From Marasmitruncus massiliensis (lineage in GTDB: Bacteria > Bacillota > Clostridia > Oscillospirales > Ruminococcaceae), in assembly GCF_900186535.1 (NCBI RefSeq), contig NZ_FYDE01000003.1, forward strand, positions 124,001-188,000: DNA of 64,000 nt, given 5' to 3'. Below the pieces are notes generated by a model that saw only the letters and a program-made list of their open reading frames with translations, searched no databases and was not told the DNA's origin. Below, piece after piece: positions 1 through 9,238 of the stretch; position 1 is the first letter of the stretch, and every line of letters begins with the position of its first letter. Made by a program: the position numbers and the translations under genes.

Positions 1-801
1 CAGAATCTCAAAAAAGAGGATTTTGTAAAGGAAGGCACGGCAACCGGAGAAATGCTGGATTTCCTCTCGGAATGCCTGAGATACGGCATTTCGGTGTGCG
101 TGGCAGGCGCGACTTCATCTGGCAAAACCACCGTGGCGGGCTGGCTCCTGACCACAGTTCCCGACACCAAAAGGATTTTTACCATAGAAAACGGTTCGCG
201 TGAGCTGGCGCTGGTTCGGGAAAAAGACGGCAAGGTCGTAAACAGCGTCATCCATACACTTACGCGCTCCAGCGAAAATGAAAAGCAGGACATCGATCAG
301 GATCTGCTTCTGGATATGGCGCTCCGCTTTAATCCGGAAATCATCTGCGTCGGCGAAATGAGAAGCGCGGAAGCCTATTCCGCGCAGGAGGCCGCCCGAA
401 CCGGGCATACGGTGCTGACCACCATCCACTCAAACAGCTGCGAGGCTACCTACCGCAGGATGGTAACCCTGTGCAAACGAAAATACGACATGGCCGACGA
501 TACCCTCATGGACTTAGTGACCGAGGCATTCCCGATTGTTGTTTTCACAAAGCAGCTTGAAAATAAACAACGCAAAATGATGGAAATCATGGAATGCGAG
601 ATTCTGCCTGATGGCACCCGCAACTTCCGCACTTTGTTCAGGTTCCGCATCACAGAGAACCGCATTGATGGCGATAAATTCATCATCAACGGTCACCATG
701 AACAGGTCAGCCGGATTTCCGACAGTCTGCAAAAGCGCTTCCTTGAAAACGGTATGCCGCAGGAGGTGCTTGACCGGCTCGCGAAGGGAGGCGTTGCCTG
801 A
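1..801 (+). CDS. CpaF/TadA-like secretion ATPase (5' end outside window)
   Basis: The reading frame is open from base 1, so this is the C-terminal part of a longer protein; the ATG at 52 is internal. It contains a Walker A loop GATSSGKTT (codons 36-44), an Asp box-like stretch, FNPEIICVGEMRSAEA as Walker B, and TGHTVLTTIHSN, all typical of type II/IV secretion (VirB11/CpaF/TadA) hexameric ATPases. Such ATPases power pilus assembly from the cytoplasmic face of the membrane. The gene overlaps the following TadB-like gene by one base (TGATG), so the two are translationally coupled. Together with the next two genes it forms a Tad-like module inside the conjugation region. Confidence 0.9.
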   Translation, partial: QNLKKEDFVKEGTATGEMLDFLSECLRYGISVCVAGATSSGKTTVAGWLLTTVPDTKRIFTIENGSRELALVREKDGKVVNSVIHTLTRSSENEKQDIDQDLLLDMALRFNPEIICVGEMRSAEAYSAQEAARTGHTVLTTIHSNSCEATYRRMVTLCKRKYDMADDTLMDLVTEAFPIVVFTKQLENKQRKMMEIMECEILPDGTRNFRTLFRFRITENRIDGDKFIINGHHEQVSRISDSLQKRFLENGMPQEVLDRLAKGGVA

Positions 802-1730
802 TGACTTTCATACAACTGATTGCATGCATTGGCCTGATCGCCGGTGCTTTTATTTTACTTGGCATTTCGCCGATTGCATTCACGGACGGCCTGTTCAGTT
901 TTCTGATCAAGCGTCCAAGAAGTATCCGAGATGAGATTAACGAGGCAGCCAGAAGGAAAAAGCCATCCTTTTTGCGCCGTGAGATTACGGAAGCACAGGA
1001 TATTCTTGTCCTAACCGGACGAAGCAGCCGTTTCTCTCTTGTATGCGCATGCTCGCTGCTGCTGTTTGCTATTGGCGCGAGCATCGCCATCCTGATGCAA
1101 AATGTGTTCCTCGTGCCGGTGCTGGCAATCGGATTGATGTTCCTGCCGTTCTGGTACATCCGGCTCACCGCGACGCATTACAAAAAGAACATCGCCGCCG
1201 AGCTGGAAACGGCGCTGTCCATCATCACCACGGCCTATCTCAGAAATGAGGATATCCTTACCGCCGTGGAGGAAAACATCCAGTATCTGAACCCGCCCGT
1301 TCAGGGTGTATTCAGGGATTTTCTCACGAGAATAAAGCTCATCAACCCGGATGTGGACGCGGCGCTCAAGGCGATGAAACCCAAGATCGAAAACGAGGTT
1401 TTTCAGGAATGGTGCGACGCTATGGCTGCCTGCCAGTATGACCGAAGCCTCAAAACTACTCTGACGCCTATTGTCGGCAAGCTGTCAGACATGCGGATCG
1501 TCAACTCGGAGTTGGAGTACCTTGTGTTTGAGCCGCGAAAGGAATTTATTATTATGACGCTCCTTGTGGTCGGCAATATTCCGCTGATGTATTTTCTCAA
1601 TAAGAGCTGGTATGAAACGCTGATGCACACCGCTGTCGGTCAGATCGTCCTTGCGGTCTGCGCTGCGGCGATTTTTATCTCTACGGCCTTTGTCATCAAG
1701 CTGACCAAGCCCATTGAGTACAGGAGGTGA
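801..1730 (+). CDS. TadB-like type II secretion F-domain membrane protein
   Basis: This 309-residue protein has an N-terminal membrane segment, a central pair of hydrophobic segments near residues 75-115, a cytoplasmic helical domain and two C-terminal membrane segments (about 245-300). That layout matches TadB/GspF platform proteins, which couple the CpaF ATPase to the pilus. The ATG overlaps the stop of the ATPase gene. Its own stop lies inside the ribosome site of the next gene. Family membership is inferred from layout and position; sequence motifs in this family are weak. Confidence 0.75.
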   Translation: MTFIQLIACIGLIAGAFILLGISPIAFTDGLFSFLIKRPRSIRDEINEAARRKKPSFLRREITEAQDILVLTGRSSRFSLVCACSLLLFAIGASIAILMQNVFLVPVLAIGLMFLPFWYIRLTATHYKKNIAAELETALSIITTAYLRNEDILTAVEENIQYLNPPVQGVFRDFLTRIKLINPDVDAALKAMKPKIENEVFQEWCDAMAACQYDRSLKTTLTPIVGKLSDMRIVNSELEYLVFEPRKEFIIMTLLVVGNIPLMYFLNKSWYETLMHTAVGQIVLAVCAAAIFISTAFVIKLTKPIEYRR

Positions 1731-1738
1731 CGGATAGG

Positions 1739-2608
1739 ATGACATTGTTATTTTTGTTCGCAGTCCTGCTTGCCACAGGGCTGTTTTTCATCTTTGCCGA
1801 CGCACTGAAGTTGCCGACCATGGGTGCGGCCAAAGCTATGCTTAGTGCCGGGAAGGAAAGTAAAAAAGCTTCCAAGACTGTGGAAGCGTATCTCATGTCC
1901 GGCGCTGTAAAGCTTTCAAAAATCATCCGCATGGACGAGTACAAAAAAAGCCGGATGCAGAATGTTCTCAAGGCGGCGGACATTGCCATGACACCGGAAA
2001 TCTACACAGCCTATGCAATCGTCAAGGCGGGGGCGATCCTGCTCGGCGTGATTCCATGTCTGCTCCTGTTTCCGCTGCTTTCGCCGGTGCTGGTGTTCCT
2101 TTCGGTACTGGTCTACTTTAAAGAAATTCGTAAAGCTGATGAACAGCTCAAAGCAAAGCGGGAGCAGATTGAAAGCGAGCTGCCCCGTTTTGTGGCCACC
2201 GTTGAACAGGAACTGAAAAGCAGCCGTGATGTGTTGTCCATTCTGGAGCACTTCAAGAAAAACGCAGGCGCGGCTTTCGCCAAGGAACTGGACATTGTCA
2301 CCGCCGACATGCGCTCATCCTCCTATGAGGCGGCGCTTACCCGATTTGAGGCAAGACTCAACTCGCCGCAGTTGTCCGACGTGGTGCGCGGGCTGATCGG
2401 CGTCCTTCGCGGAGATGACGGCGCGATCTATTTTCAGATGCTGGCGCATGATTTCAAGTCACTGGAGCTGCAAAGGCTCAAGGGCGAGGCGCAGAAGATT
2501 CCTCCAAAAATCCGGGTGTTTTCCTTCATTATGCTGCTGTGCTTCCTGTTTACCTATCTGGTGATCATCGCCCTTGAAATTATGAAATCTCTGAATGGGA
2601 TGTTTTAG
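1739..2608 (+). CDS. TadC-like type II secretion F-domain membrane protein
   Basis: The protein is about 289 residues. It has an N-terminal membrane helix, a hydrophobic pair around residues 95-130, a cytoplasmic region rich in charged residues (ESELPRFVATVEQELKSS is typical of the GspF/TadC fold) and a C-terminal membrane helix. I chose ATG 1739 because AGGAGG at 1722-1727 precedes it; an in-frame GTG at 1727 lies inside that ribosome site. It is the third gene of the ATPase-TadB-TadC set and probably the second platform subunit. Confidence 0.75.
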   Translation: MTLLFLFAVLLATGLFFIFADALKLPTMGAAKAMLSAGKESKKASKTVEAYLMSGAVKLSKIIRMDEYKKSRMQNVLKAADIAMTPEIYTAYAIVKAGAILLGVIPCLLLFPLLSPVLVFLSVLVYFKEIRKADEQLKAKREQIESELPRFVATVEQELKSSRDVLSILEHFKKNAGAAFAKELDIVTADMRSSSYEAALTRFEARLNSPQLSDVVRGLIGVLRGDDGAIYFQMLAHDFKSLELQRLKGEAQKIPPKIRVFSFIMLLCFLFTYLVIIALEIMKSLNGMF

Positions 2609-2612
2609 CGGG

Positions 2613-3020
2613 ATGAAAAAATCTGATGTAAAGAAGGTACCCGATATGACGGAAAAAGAAATCAGGAAAAAACTTCAGGACAGGCTGGAAGCCAATTATC
2701 AGGCGTATATCCGGCAACTTCAGAGCAAACCTGCTCCGGATCTGATCGAACAGGCGACGGAAATTGCCGCCGCCAAGCTGGTCTACGACGAACTCTGCGA
2801 CTGTGACTTTCCTGCGGAAAACCTTGAATATCTGCTCCGGTTTGAAAACCCTCTGGAGGTCGTCCGTGACCAATGGCTGCAGGAACAAAACACCGTGCGC
2901 GACGAGGAAATGAGCCATGTTCTCTGGTCGATTGCCGATAAGGGCGACGCAGAGCAGCTCTATGCGTTGCAGGAAGAAACGCGGGGCAGCGCTTTCTCCG
3001 AGGGGGTGCAGATGTGCTGA
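2613..3020 (+). CDS. DUF3848-like small protein
   Basis: This is a soluble, mostly helical protein of about 135 residues. The pattern YQAYIRQLQSKPAPDLIEQA followed by a DELC..DFPAENLEYLL..ENPLEVVRDQW stretch resembles DUF3848 proteins, which occur in Firmicute conjugative elements without a known role. Three starts are possible (2595, 2613, 2646); 2646 has the best ribosome site (AAGAAGG). The 3' end overlaps the next gene by a few bases. It may be a regulator or chaperone of the pilus module, but that is a guess from position only. Confidence 0.6.
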   Translation: MKKSDVKKVPDMTEKEIRKKLQDRLEANYQAYIRQLQSKPAPDLIEQATEIAAAKLVYDELCDCDFPAENLEYLLRFENPLEVVRDQWLQEQNTVRDEEMSHVLWSIADKGDAEQLYALQEETRGSAFSEGVQMC

Positions 3021-3409
3021 AAAAGCTCAAGGACAAACGCGGCGAAGGATACATCGATGTGGCGGTGCTGGTGCTTTGCGCCATGCTGGTCATCGCCCTC
3101 GCCGTGAAAGTGTTCCCCGTATACATCGCAAAAAATCAGCTGGACACCTTTGCCACGGAGCTATGCCGGGAAGCGGAGATCAGCGGCAGGGTCGGCAGCG
3201 AAACCACCCAAAGGGCGCAGGTGCTTAAAGAAAAAACAGGGCTTGATCCCGCCGTCACATGGTCGGAAACAGGAAAAATTCAACTTGATCAGGAATTCAC
3301 AGTGAAGGTATCTATACAGAAAAACATCGGACTGTTCGGAGGCTTCGGCTCCTTTCCCATCACTTTACGGGCGCAGGCCACGGGCAAGAGCGAGGTGTAC
3401 TGGAAATGA
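3014..3409 (+). CDS. DUF4320-like pseudopilin/TadE-like protein
   Basis: The 131-residue product begins with a short basic leader, then GEGYIDVAVLVLCAMLVIAL, a single N-terminal membrane helix of the class III pilin/TadE kind with a Gly-Glu before it. The rest is an extracytoplasmic domain. This matches DUF4320 proteins seen in clostridial conjugative elements. The start is GTG, overlapping the preceding gene, with a G-rich ribosome site just upstream. It is probably a minor pilin handled by the CpaF/TadBC module. Confidence 0.7.
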   Translation: MLKKLKDKRGEGYIDVAVLVLCAMLVIALAVKVFPVYIAKNQLDTFATELCREAEISGRVGSETTQRAQVLKEKTGLDPAVTWSETGKIQLDQEFTVKVSIQKNIGLFGGFGSFPITLRAQATGKSEVYWK

Positions 3410-3466
3410 GCAGCGTGACGCTGCACTCAATTCGCACACTGAGCTTCCGCAAACAGGCAAGCTCAG
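3410..3466 (+). other. Two intergenic hairpins
   Basis: A 6-bp stem (GCAGCG/CGCTGC, 3410-3424) is followed by an 8-bp stem (CTGAGCTT/AAGCTCAG, 3439-3466) between two pseudopilin-like genes. No T-run follows, so these look like mRNA processing or stability structures rather than a terminator. Confidence 0.4.
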
Positions 3467-3493
3467 CGCCTGCGATGAAAGCGAGGTGGTAAA

Positions 3494-4042
3494 ATGGTTA
3501 AACGGCTAAGGCAAACTTTGAAAGACGAGCGAGGAACTTCTTTTCCTCTGATCGTAGCTGTCGCCCTCGCTCTTGTCATCATCCTATGCGGGATTTCCGA
3601 GTACATGCGGCTGATGATTATCGCGTCGGGTGTTCGGGACGCGGTACAGTCCGCCGTTATTTCGACAGTAAACGACAACTATGACGGCGTGTACCAAGGT
3701 GTCCGTGAGGGATATTCGGGAGGATATAAGCCGGACGGTTCTTCGTGGAGTGAAAGCATTAATTACGGCGATGTTTACACACGGCTTGACAAAACGCTCG
3801 GCCTGCGGGATGAAAACGGGTACCATGTGAAATATGCGGGAAAGGCTGTGGAATTCAGGCTTTCCGGGCTGTCGGTAAATATTCGAAACGCGCAGCTGGC
3901 TCCTTCCGATCCAAAAAATGCGCGGGCTTTTCTTGCCGATACATCGATCCTGCTGGAGGTTCCGGTGTCCTTCGGAGGTAAATCGCTGCCACCAATGCAT
4001 ATTAATCTCAAGGTGCAGGCGAAATATATGCCTTTATTCTAG
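3494..4042 (+). CDS. TadE/TadG-like pseudopilin
   Basis: This 182-residue protein has a basic start, the motif KDERGTSFPLIVAVALALVIILC as a single N-terminal membrane helix, and a larger outer domain. The ERG.SF.L start is typical of TadE/TadG-like minor pilins. A GAGGTGG ribosome site precedes the ATG. It follows the DUF4320-like gene and probably forms part of the same surface structure. Confidence 0.65.
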   Translation: MVKRLRQTLKDERGTSFPLIVAVALALVIILCGISEYMRLMIIASGVRDAVQSAVISTVNDNYDGVYQGVREGYSGGYKPDGSSWSESINYGDVYTRLDKTLGLRDENGYHVKYAGKAVEFRLSGLSVNIRNAQLAPSDPKNARAFLADTSILLEVPVSFGGKSLPPMHINLKVQAKYMPLF

Positions 4043-4139
4043 AAACTTATGCAATTCCAATAGACTTCGGAAAACTTCTGTGATATGGTGTGAGCTGTAA
4101 GGAAATGTCAGATGCAAGTGCAAAAGGAGGTCAAATGTT

Positions 4140-4658
4140 GTGAAAAAACTATCAGATAAAAACAAGAGATGGCTGACCATTGCCGGACTCGGCGTAATGT
4201 GCGTAGCCCTCGTGATTGCAATATCTTCTCATTTTCATGCTGAAAAGCCCAAGGATAACATGGCGGTCTCGTCACCCACGGTTTCAGACGAGGTAAACGT
4301 GAAACCTGAATCCGATAAAATAACAGATCAACCCGATGTAACTGTCCCGGCAAGCGAACCGTCCGCGTCATCCTCTCAGGCGTCGGGCAGCGGTGTTTCC
4401 AGCGGGACAAAACAGACCATCCAGTCGGATGTGTCGAAGCCGGAAGCCCCCAAGGAAACTCCTAAACCACAGGGTGATACCACCAATCAGAGCAAGGCTC
4501 CAGCCTACAAGCCGGAGAATACCGAAAAGAAATCGGTGGAAAACAAGCAGCAGGGCGGGCTACCGGGTTTCGATAATGTACCGGACGGCGGTGCCAACCA
4601 AGGCTCATACGCCGGTGACATGTATGAGAACGGAAATAAAATTGGGAAAATGAATTAA
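4140..4658 (+). CDS. Membrane-anchored low-complexity protein (DUF6550-like)
   Basis: The start is GTG at 4140 behind AAAGGAGG. The protein has one N-terminal membrane helix (residues about 12-30) followed by a 130-residue Pro/Ser/Lys-rich tail with no globular domain until the end (GGLPGFDNVPDGGANQGSYAGDMYENGNKIGKMN). It resembles the DUF6550 proteins of clostridial ICEs; this is from memory and unverified. It is probably a wall-spanning spacer. An intrinsic terminator follows immediately. Confidence 0.55.
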   Translation: MKKLSDKNKRWLTIAGLGVMCVALVIAISSHFHAEKPKDNMAVSSPTVSDEVNVKPESDKITDQPDVTVPASEPSASSSQASGSGVSSGTKQTIQSDVSKPEAPKETPKPQGDTTNQSKAPAYKPENTEKKSVENKQQGGLPGFDNVPDGGANQGSYAGDMYENGNKIGKMN

Positions 4659-4680
4659 ATCAAACATATTTTAGGGAATC

Positions 4681-4710
4681 GCACAGCAGAAAGTGCTGTG
4701 CTTTTTCTTT
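4681..4710 (+). terminator. Intrinsic terminator
   Basis: A perfect 8-bp stem GCACAGCA/TGCTGTGC with a 5-nt loop is followed by TTTTTCTTT. It separates the Tad-like genes from the exported-protein gene. Confidence 0.85.
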
Positions 4711-4726
4711 GTAAAGGAGGTGCTGT

Positions 4727-6448
4727 ATGAAACGGTTTTCCAGCATTATATTGGTGCTTATTCTGCTGTGTTCCTCGCTGTTTTCTGTTCCTGCTTATGC
4801 CATCGGGGACGGTAATATGGATGGTGGTGGCGGCGGCATGGGAGAAGGAACGGATCAGAATTCATGGACACCGGGCAACGAAGGTGTGCGTGTCACTGTG
4901 GTTCGTGCCAGCGACCATGCCGTTGTTACAACTCCGATTGATCTGACAAACAAGACACCATCAGCAGGTATTTATCATTTTGGCAAAGTCAGCAAATTGC
5001 AGTACAACAGTGGGGCCTCGCTTAGTCCTATGAAAGGTGGATATGTCTTTAAAAACCCATCACAGGCTCTGCCCAAAATTATCAGCACCAATGGTTCCAA
5101 TAATATTGAAGCAATCAAAAGCTATTTTACTGACGAGCAGGTTATCCGCAGTATTGCGGGTCTTACCGGTATGAACTTTGACGTGCTGATAAGCGGCGAA
5201 TACAAACTGCTGATTGAACCTATCGCCTATTATAAGTTTCAAGGCGTGATGATTGCCACCACCGCAACCGAAGCGGCACTCTATGACCGGCAGCTGGGCG
5301 GTGGACTGCGCAGCAAGATGGTGTCCCTGACGCATAAGAATCTGCCATTGGCCATATTTCTTGAAGTCCCCGATCTCGGCTATCCGGCGTGGTCTGGATC
5401 AACGACAACCGCTGCTTCCGATTCCGATATTATTTCCTCACTTGGACTTGGCATCGTTCGGTTTTCCGAAGCGGAGCCTCCAAAGGTCAGCACTCACAAC
5501 TACACCTACCGTGTCAATACGGAAGTGATAACCTCGGTTACAGTTAGCGGTGGGCAGTCCGATCCTGACCACCCTGTAACAGTGCAGTTTAGTATTGGCG
5601 GCAGGACTTATACAGTCGGCAACGTCTACTATCCGAACGGCGACAGTCAGTTAGCTTGGGCACGATGGACAACACCAGCCACTCCTCAGACCATGACGAT
5701 CCATGTATCGGTGACAGGCGGTGGCAGGACAAGCGAAGGTACGATCACAGCCAATATTGTGGATCTGTCAGGGAAAGACCCACCAAATCCTGTCGCTGAT
5801 GACCGGAACGATTCTTATTCCCGCCCGAATGTTCCGAGCAATCCGCAGACAACCTCGGCCTCATGGGGCGTATGGCGGCCAAAATGGCATGCAAACTGGA
5901 TCTGGCAAAGCGACTGGAACTGGTGCAGCGATGGAAAAGGCGGCGGCCACTGGCGTGACGATGGCCATTGGGTTGACCGTGGCTGGTGGGACTTTGACTA
6001 TAACTCCTACTCGGCAAGCCTTTCCGCATCCATGAGCATAACGCCCGACGCCAAGGTACCGACCGCGTCGGGAAAGACGATGAAGTCTGGATACGGCGTC
6101 AATCAGGTTACAACCGCTAACATCAGCACCAACCAATCTTCTGCGGTGACAGGTGCGCAGACCGCCATAACGTACTTTCCGGAGTTCCAGTATCAAATCT
6201 ATTGGAGACTGCTGGACAGAACCGGTGGTGGGTATAACGCAAGGTTTGAGTTTGCGAAAAACAGGTATTCAACCTATAACCGGCGCACCCATTTCACGCC
6301 GATCTGGATGCCGGACGGGAGCTATACCCCGTACACCTATCTGGAAGATTGCTGGACGCCTGCCGGAATGCTCAGTATGAATCTGACCGATTCGGTGACG
6401 ATCAGTGGAAACTTGTGGTCGGACTGGCACGGTGCGATACGTTCCTAA
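4727..6448 (+). CDS. Large exported protein, gene split by group II intron 1
   Basis: The product has a clear signal peptide (basic start, hydrophobic core, cleavage near AYA-IG at residue 25), a Gly-rich segment, an Ig-like middle (about residues 260-340) and a strikingly Trp/His/Gly-rich stretch (about 380-425). It belongs to the conjugation region and is likely secreted or wall-associated; I recognise no enzyme. As read here the frame ends in intron sequence (GAIRS, stop 6448). Splicing 4727-6431 to 9195-9214 gives a 574-residue protein ending DWHVAPVRP. A GGAGG ribosome site precedes the ATG. Confidence 0.75.
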   Translation: MKRFSSIILVLILLCSSLFSVPAYAIGDGNMDGGGGGMGEGTDQNSWTPGNEGVRVTVVRASDHAVVTTPIDLTNKTPSAGIYHFGKVSKLQYNSGASLSPMKGGYVFKNPSQALPKIISTNGSNNIEAIKSYFTDEQVIRSIAGLTGMNFDVLISGEYKLLIEPIAYYKFQGVMIATTATEAALYDRQLGGGLRSKMVSLTHKNLPLAIFLEVPDLGYPAWSGSTTTAASDSDIISSLGLGIVRFSEAEPPKVSTHNYTYRVNTEVITSVTVSGGQSDPDHPVTVQFSIGGRTYTVGNVYYPNGDSQLAWARWTTPATPQTMTIHVSVTGGGRTSEGTITANIVDLSGKDPPNPVADDRNDSYSRPNVPSNPQTTSASWGVWRPKWHANWIWQSDWNWCSDGKGGGHWRDDGHWVDRGWWDFDYNSYSASLSASMSITPDAKVPTASGKTMKSGYGVNQVTTANISTNQSSAVTGAQTAITYFPEFQYQIYWRLLDRTGGGYNARFEFAKNRYSTYNRRTHFTPIWMPDGSYTPYTYLEDCWTPAGMLSMNLTDSVTISGNLWSDWHGAIRS

Positions 6449-9194
6449 CTGAAAAGGTTAGGCGCAAGGTCGTGTTTTAATAAACACAGTTCTTGCAGAA
6501 CTGATATTCCGATGGGTGGAATGATGGGGTAACGCCCTGAAACGCCCCCTTGATACTACGGTATGCATCAGTCGTGCAATAGATTTGATGTGTAAAGCCC
6601 GTTGAAGTCGGCAGAGAACCGCCCAAACAGGTCAAGCTGTGGAAAGCTGTGTAGAGGTACATGGTGTGGTCTATATGCCGGAGGTCTATCAATACCTATG
6701 GTGAGAATGTGGGTAGTTAGCCCGCTGACGAATTTCCGAATGAAAGGGTCTAAAAGTCGATACAATCGAAAGGTTGTAACCGTGTCATGCGGTGTGCGTG
6801 AGGATAAGTAAAATAGTGCCCATGAAAGTCCTTACGGCATTACAGGTGCCGTCCAACGTACAGGCTCAAAGGAAAACCTAAGGGTATTGGAAATTGGATA
6901 GGAATATCGGAACGTAGAAAGGTCAGGACGTGGAGCGCATTGCAGCGTAAGGAAGCGGTATCAGGGAAAGCGGTCACCGTATAACCTGATTTAATCTGGC
7001 TGAGAGCAGTGGCATAGTACCTATGAAACCGTGGAAACACGGCGGAGGGATAGCCACAAGTCGAGAATGATTCTGAAAAACAGTAAGGTAAAAGCAGACA
7101 ATATCATAGGTTCGAGTAAGACTAAGAAAGGCAGGCCCGCCATTAAAAGCGAGGTGAGCCGACTATGACAGCGACAGGCAAGCAAAGGAAAAAGGCAAAA
7201 TTACGCCATGCTGAATACTACGGCCTTCAGGAAATCTTTGATAAGCTGTATGCCGACAGCAAAAACGGTCGCATTTTCAAAGACCTTATGCCGCTGATAA
7301 CAGCGGAGGAAAATATCAAGCTGGCATACCGCAATATCAGGAAAAACAAAGGAAATAGGACAGCAGGCACAGACAACCGGACAATCGAAAATCTATCCAA
7401 GTTAAGTGATGAACGGCTGGTTTACCTTGTCCAGCGAAAATTGAGTTGGTACGAACCCCAGCCGGTGCGCAGGGTAGAAATACCGAAACCAAATGACCCG
7501 ACAAAAATGCGCCCGCTCGGTATACCAACCATCATGGACAGGCTGATACAGCAATGCGTGTTGCAGGTGCTGGAACCAATATGCGAAGCCAAATTTCACG
7601 ACAACAGTCACGGCTTTCGCCCAAACCGAAGCACTGAACACGCCATAGCGCAGGCGGTTAAAATGATGCAGTTAAGCGGACTTTCTTTTGTGGTTGACAT
7701 AGACATCAAAGGATTTTTCGATAACGTCAGTCATGGGAAACTGCTCAAGCAAATGTGGACAATGGGAATACGGGATAAAACCCTGCTCTCAATCATATCC
7801 GCAATGCTGAAAGCAGAAGTAGCCGGAATAGGATTTCCAGAAAAAGGAACACCTCAAGGCGGCGTCATTTCCCCGCTTCTTTCAAATATCGTGCTGAATG
7901 AACTGGATTGGTGGATAGCAAGCCAATGGGAAAACATGCCTACAAAACGGCAATATTCCACCGGAATTAGTGCAAACGGTGCTCCGATTCACAGCAGTCG
8001 ATATGGCTCGCTTAGAAATCTGACCAACCTGAAGGAATGCTACATTGTGCGTTATGCCGATGATTTTCGCATATTTTGCAGAAAGCGTGGCGACGCGGAA
8101 AAGGTGTTCCATGCTGTTCAGGATTGGCTTAAGCACCGTCTGGGGCTTGAAATCAATCGGGATAAATCACAAATCGTTAATCTGAAAAAGGGATACTCCG
8201 AATTCTTGGGCTTTAAGATGAAGCTGATTCGCAGAGGCGCAAAAGCAAGCGGAGAGCCAAAATATATCGTTAAAAGCCACATCACTGACAAATCAAAGGA
8301 AAAGATTGTCCGAAAAGCGCGCGCACTCATACATGATATTGAGTTCCACACAGACGGAAAAGACGGTCAATATACCGCCGTATCCATGTATAACTCATTC
8401 GTTATCGGAGTGCATAACTACTACAACATGGCTACCCATGTTCAGAAGGATTTTAGGGGAATTGCCTTTCCAATCTACAAGAGCCTGAAAGCAAGACTCC
8501 GTGAACGGCTGAAAACAAAGTCGTGGCTGGAAAGCAGGAAAATTCAATATACCATACCAAAGCACATACAGGAGGCATACGGAAAAAGTGCACAAATCCG
8601 GTTTATCGGCACCAATGATACAAAAGTGCTGGTGCCAATCGGTTATGTGTCTCATAAATATCCCCGTATGAAAGCGAGAGTCGTTAATAAATACACGCCG
8701 GAAGGCAGGGCTGCCATTCATAAAGGGCTGGAGCGGATAGATAAAAACATCCTGCACTACCTGATGAGAAACCCTGTCCGCCATAAAACGGTGGAGTTTA
8801 ATGATAATCGCCTTTCCCTGTACTGTGCACAGCATGGAAAATGTGCGGTCAGCAAACAGATTCTGGACAGAGATGAGGTTCACTGCCATCATATAGTACC
8901 AAAACACTGTGGCGGTACAGATGAATATGCGAACTTAATCATTGTTTCTGAACGGATGCACCAGCTTATTCATGCAAACAATCCTACAACGGTATTTGAA
9001 TTACTCTCGCATTTCAGCTTAACAAAACCGCAAATTAAAAAGCTCAATCAGCTTCGGAAGCTTGCAATCGTTGATAACTGCTTTATCATACCAGAAGAAA
9101 TTCCCGATGGAACGCCGTGTGAGGGGAAACTCTCATGCACGGTGTGAAGCGGGGGAAAATCCGGTGATGACATCAAAGGATTACCTATCGCTAT
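6432..9194 (+). mobile_element. Group II intron 1 (in exported-protein gene)
   Basis: The 5' end GTGCGATACG follows exon base 6431. A structured non-coding stretch of about 730 bp (domains I-IV start) leads to the intron protein gene. Domain V is a 34-nt hairpin at 9112-9145 (8-bp stem, 2-nt TG bulge, 6-bp stem with GAAA loop). Domain VI follows with stem AATCC/GGATT and a bulged A at 9183. The 3' end is placed at 9194 because it ends in AT and closes the host frame; 9188 would also be in frame. Domain V lies inside the last codons of the intron protein. All parts needed for splicing and mobility appear intact. Confidence 0.88.
7165..9147 (+). CDS. ltrA: Group II intron-encoded reverse transcriptase/maturase/HNH endonuclease
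   Basis: This 660-residue protein carries RT domains (GTDNRTIENL, PLGIPTIMDRLIQQ, HGFRPNRSTEHA, DIDIKGFFDN, GTPQGGVISPLL, catalytic YADD around residue 299), a maturase (X) domain with YNSFVIGVHNYYNMA, and a C-terminal HNH domain (CHHIVPKHCGGTDEYANL). It binds the intron RNA, helps it fold and splice, and copies it into DNA. The final codons double as intron domain V. The start ATG follows a GAGGTGAG ribosome site. Confidence 0.95.
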   Translation: MTATGKQRKKAKLRHAEYYGLQEIFDKLYADSKNGRIFKDLMPLITAEENIKLAYRNIRKNKGNRTAGTDNRTIENLSKLSDERLVYLVQRKLSWYEPQPVRRVEIPKPNDPTKMRPLGIPTIMDRLIQQCVLQVLEPICEAKFHDNSHGFRPNRSTEHAIAQAVKMMQLSGLSFVVDIDIKGFFDNVSHGKLLKQMWTMGIRDKTLLSIISAMLKAEVAGIGFPEKGTPQGGVISPLLSNIVLNELDWWIASQWENMPTKRQYSTGISANGAPIHSSRYGSLRNLTNLKECYIVRYADDFRIFCRKRGDAEKVFHAVQDWLKHRLGLEINRDKSQIVNLKKGYSEFLGFKMKLIRRGAKASGEPKYIVKSHITDKSKEKIVRKARALIHDIEFHTDGKDGQYTAVSMYNSFVIGVHNYYNMATHVQKDFRGIAFPIYKSLKARLRERLKTKSWLESRKIQYTIPKHIQEAYGKSAQIRFIGTNDTKVLVPIGYVSHKYPRMKARVVNKYTPEGRAAIHKGLERIDKNILHYLMRNPVRHKTVEFNDNRLSLYCAQHGKCAVSKQILDRDEVHCHHIVPKHCGGTDEYANLIIVSERMHQLIHANNPTTVFELLSHFSLTKPQIKKLNQLRKLAIVDNCFIIPEEIPDGTPCEGKLSCTV

Positions 9195-9214
9195 TAGCTC
9201 CGGTTAGGCCCTGA
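9195..9214 (+). other. 3' exon of exported-protein gene (last codons)
   Basis: After intron removal these 20 bases complete a GTA codon and add A-P-V-R-P before TGA at 9212-9214. The gene therefore loses only its extreme C-terminus if the intron is not spliced. Confidence 0.7.
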
Positions 9215-9238
9215 AGAATATCAACAGAAAAAGAACAG

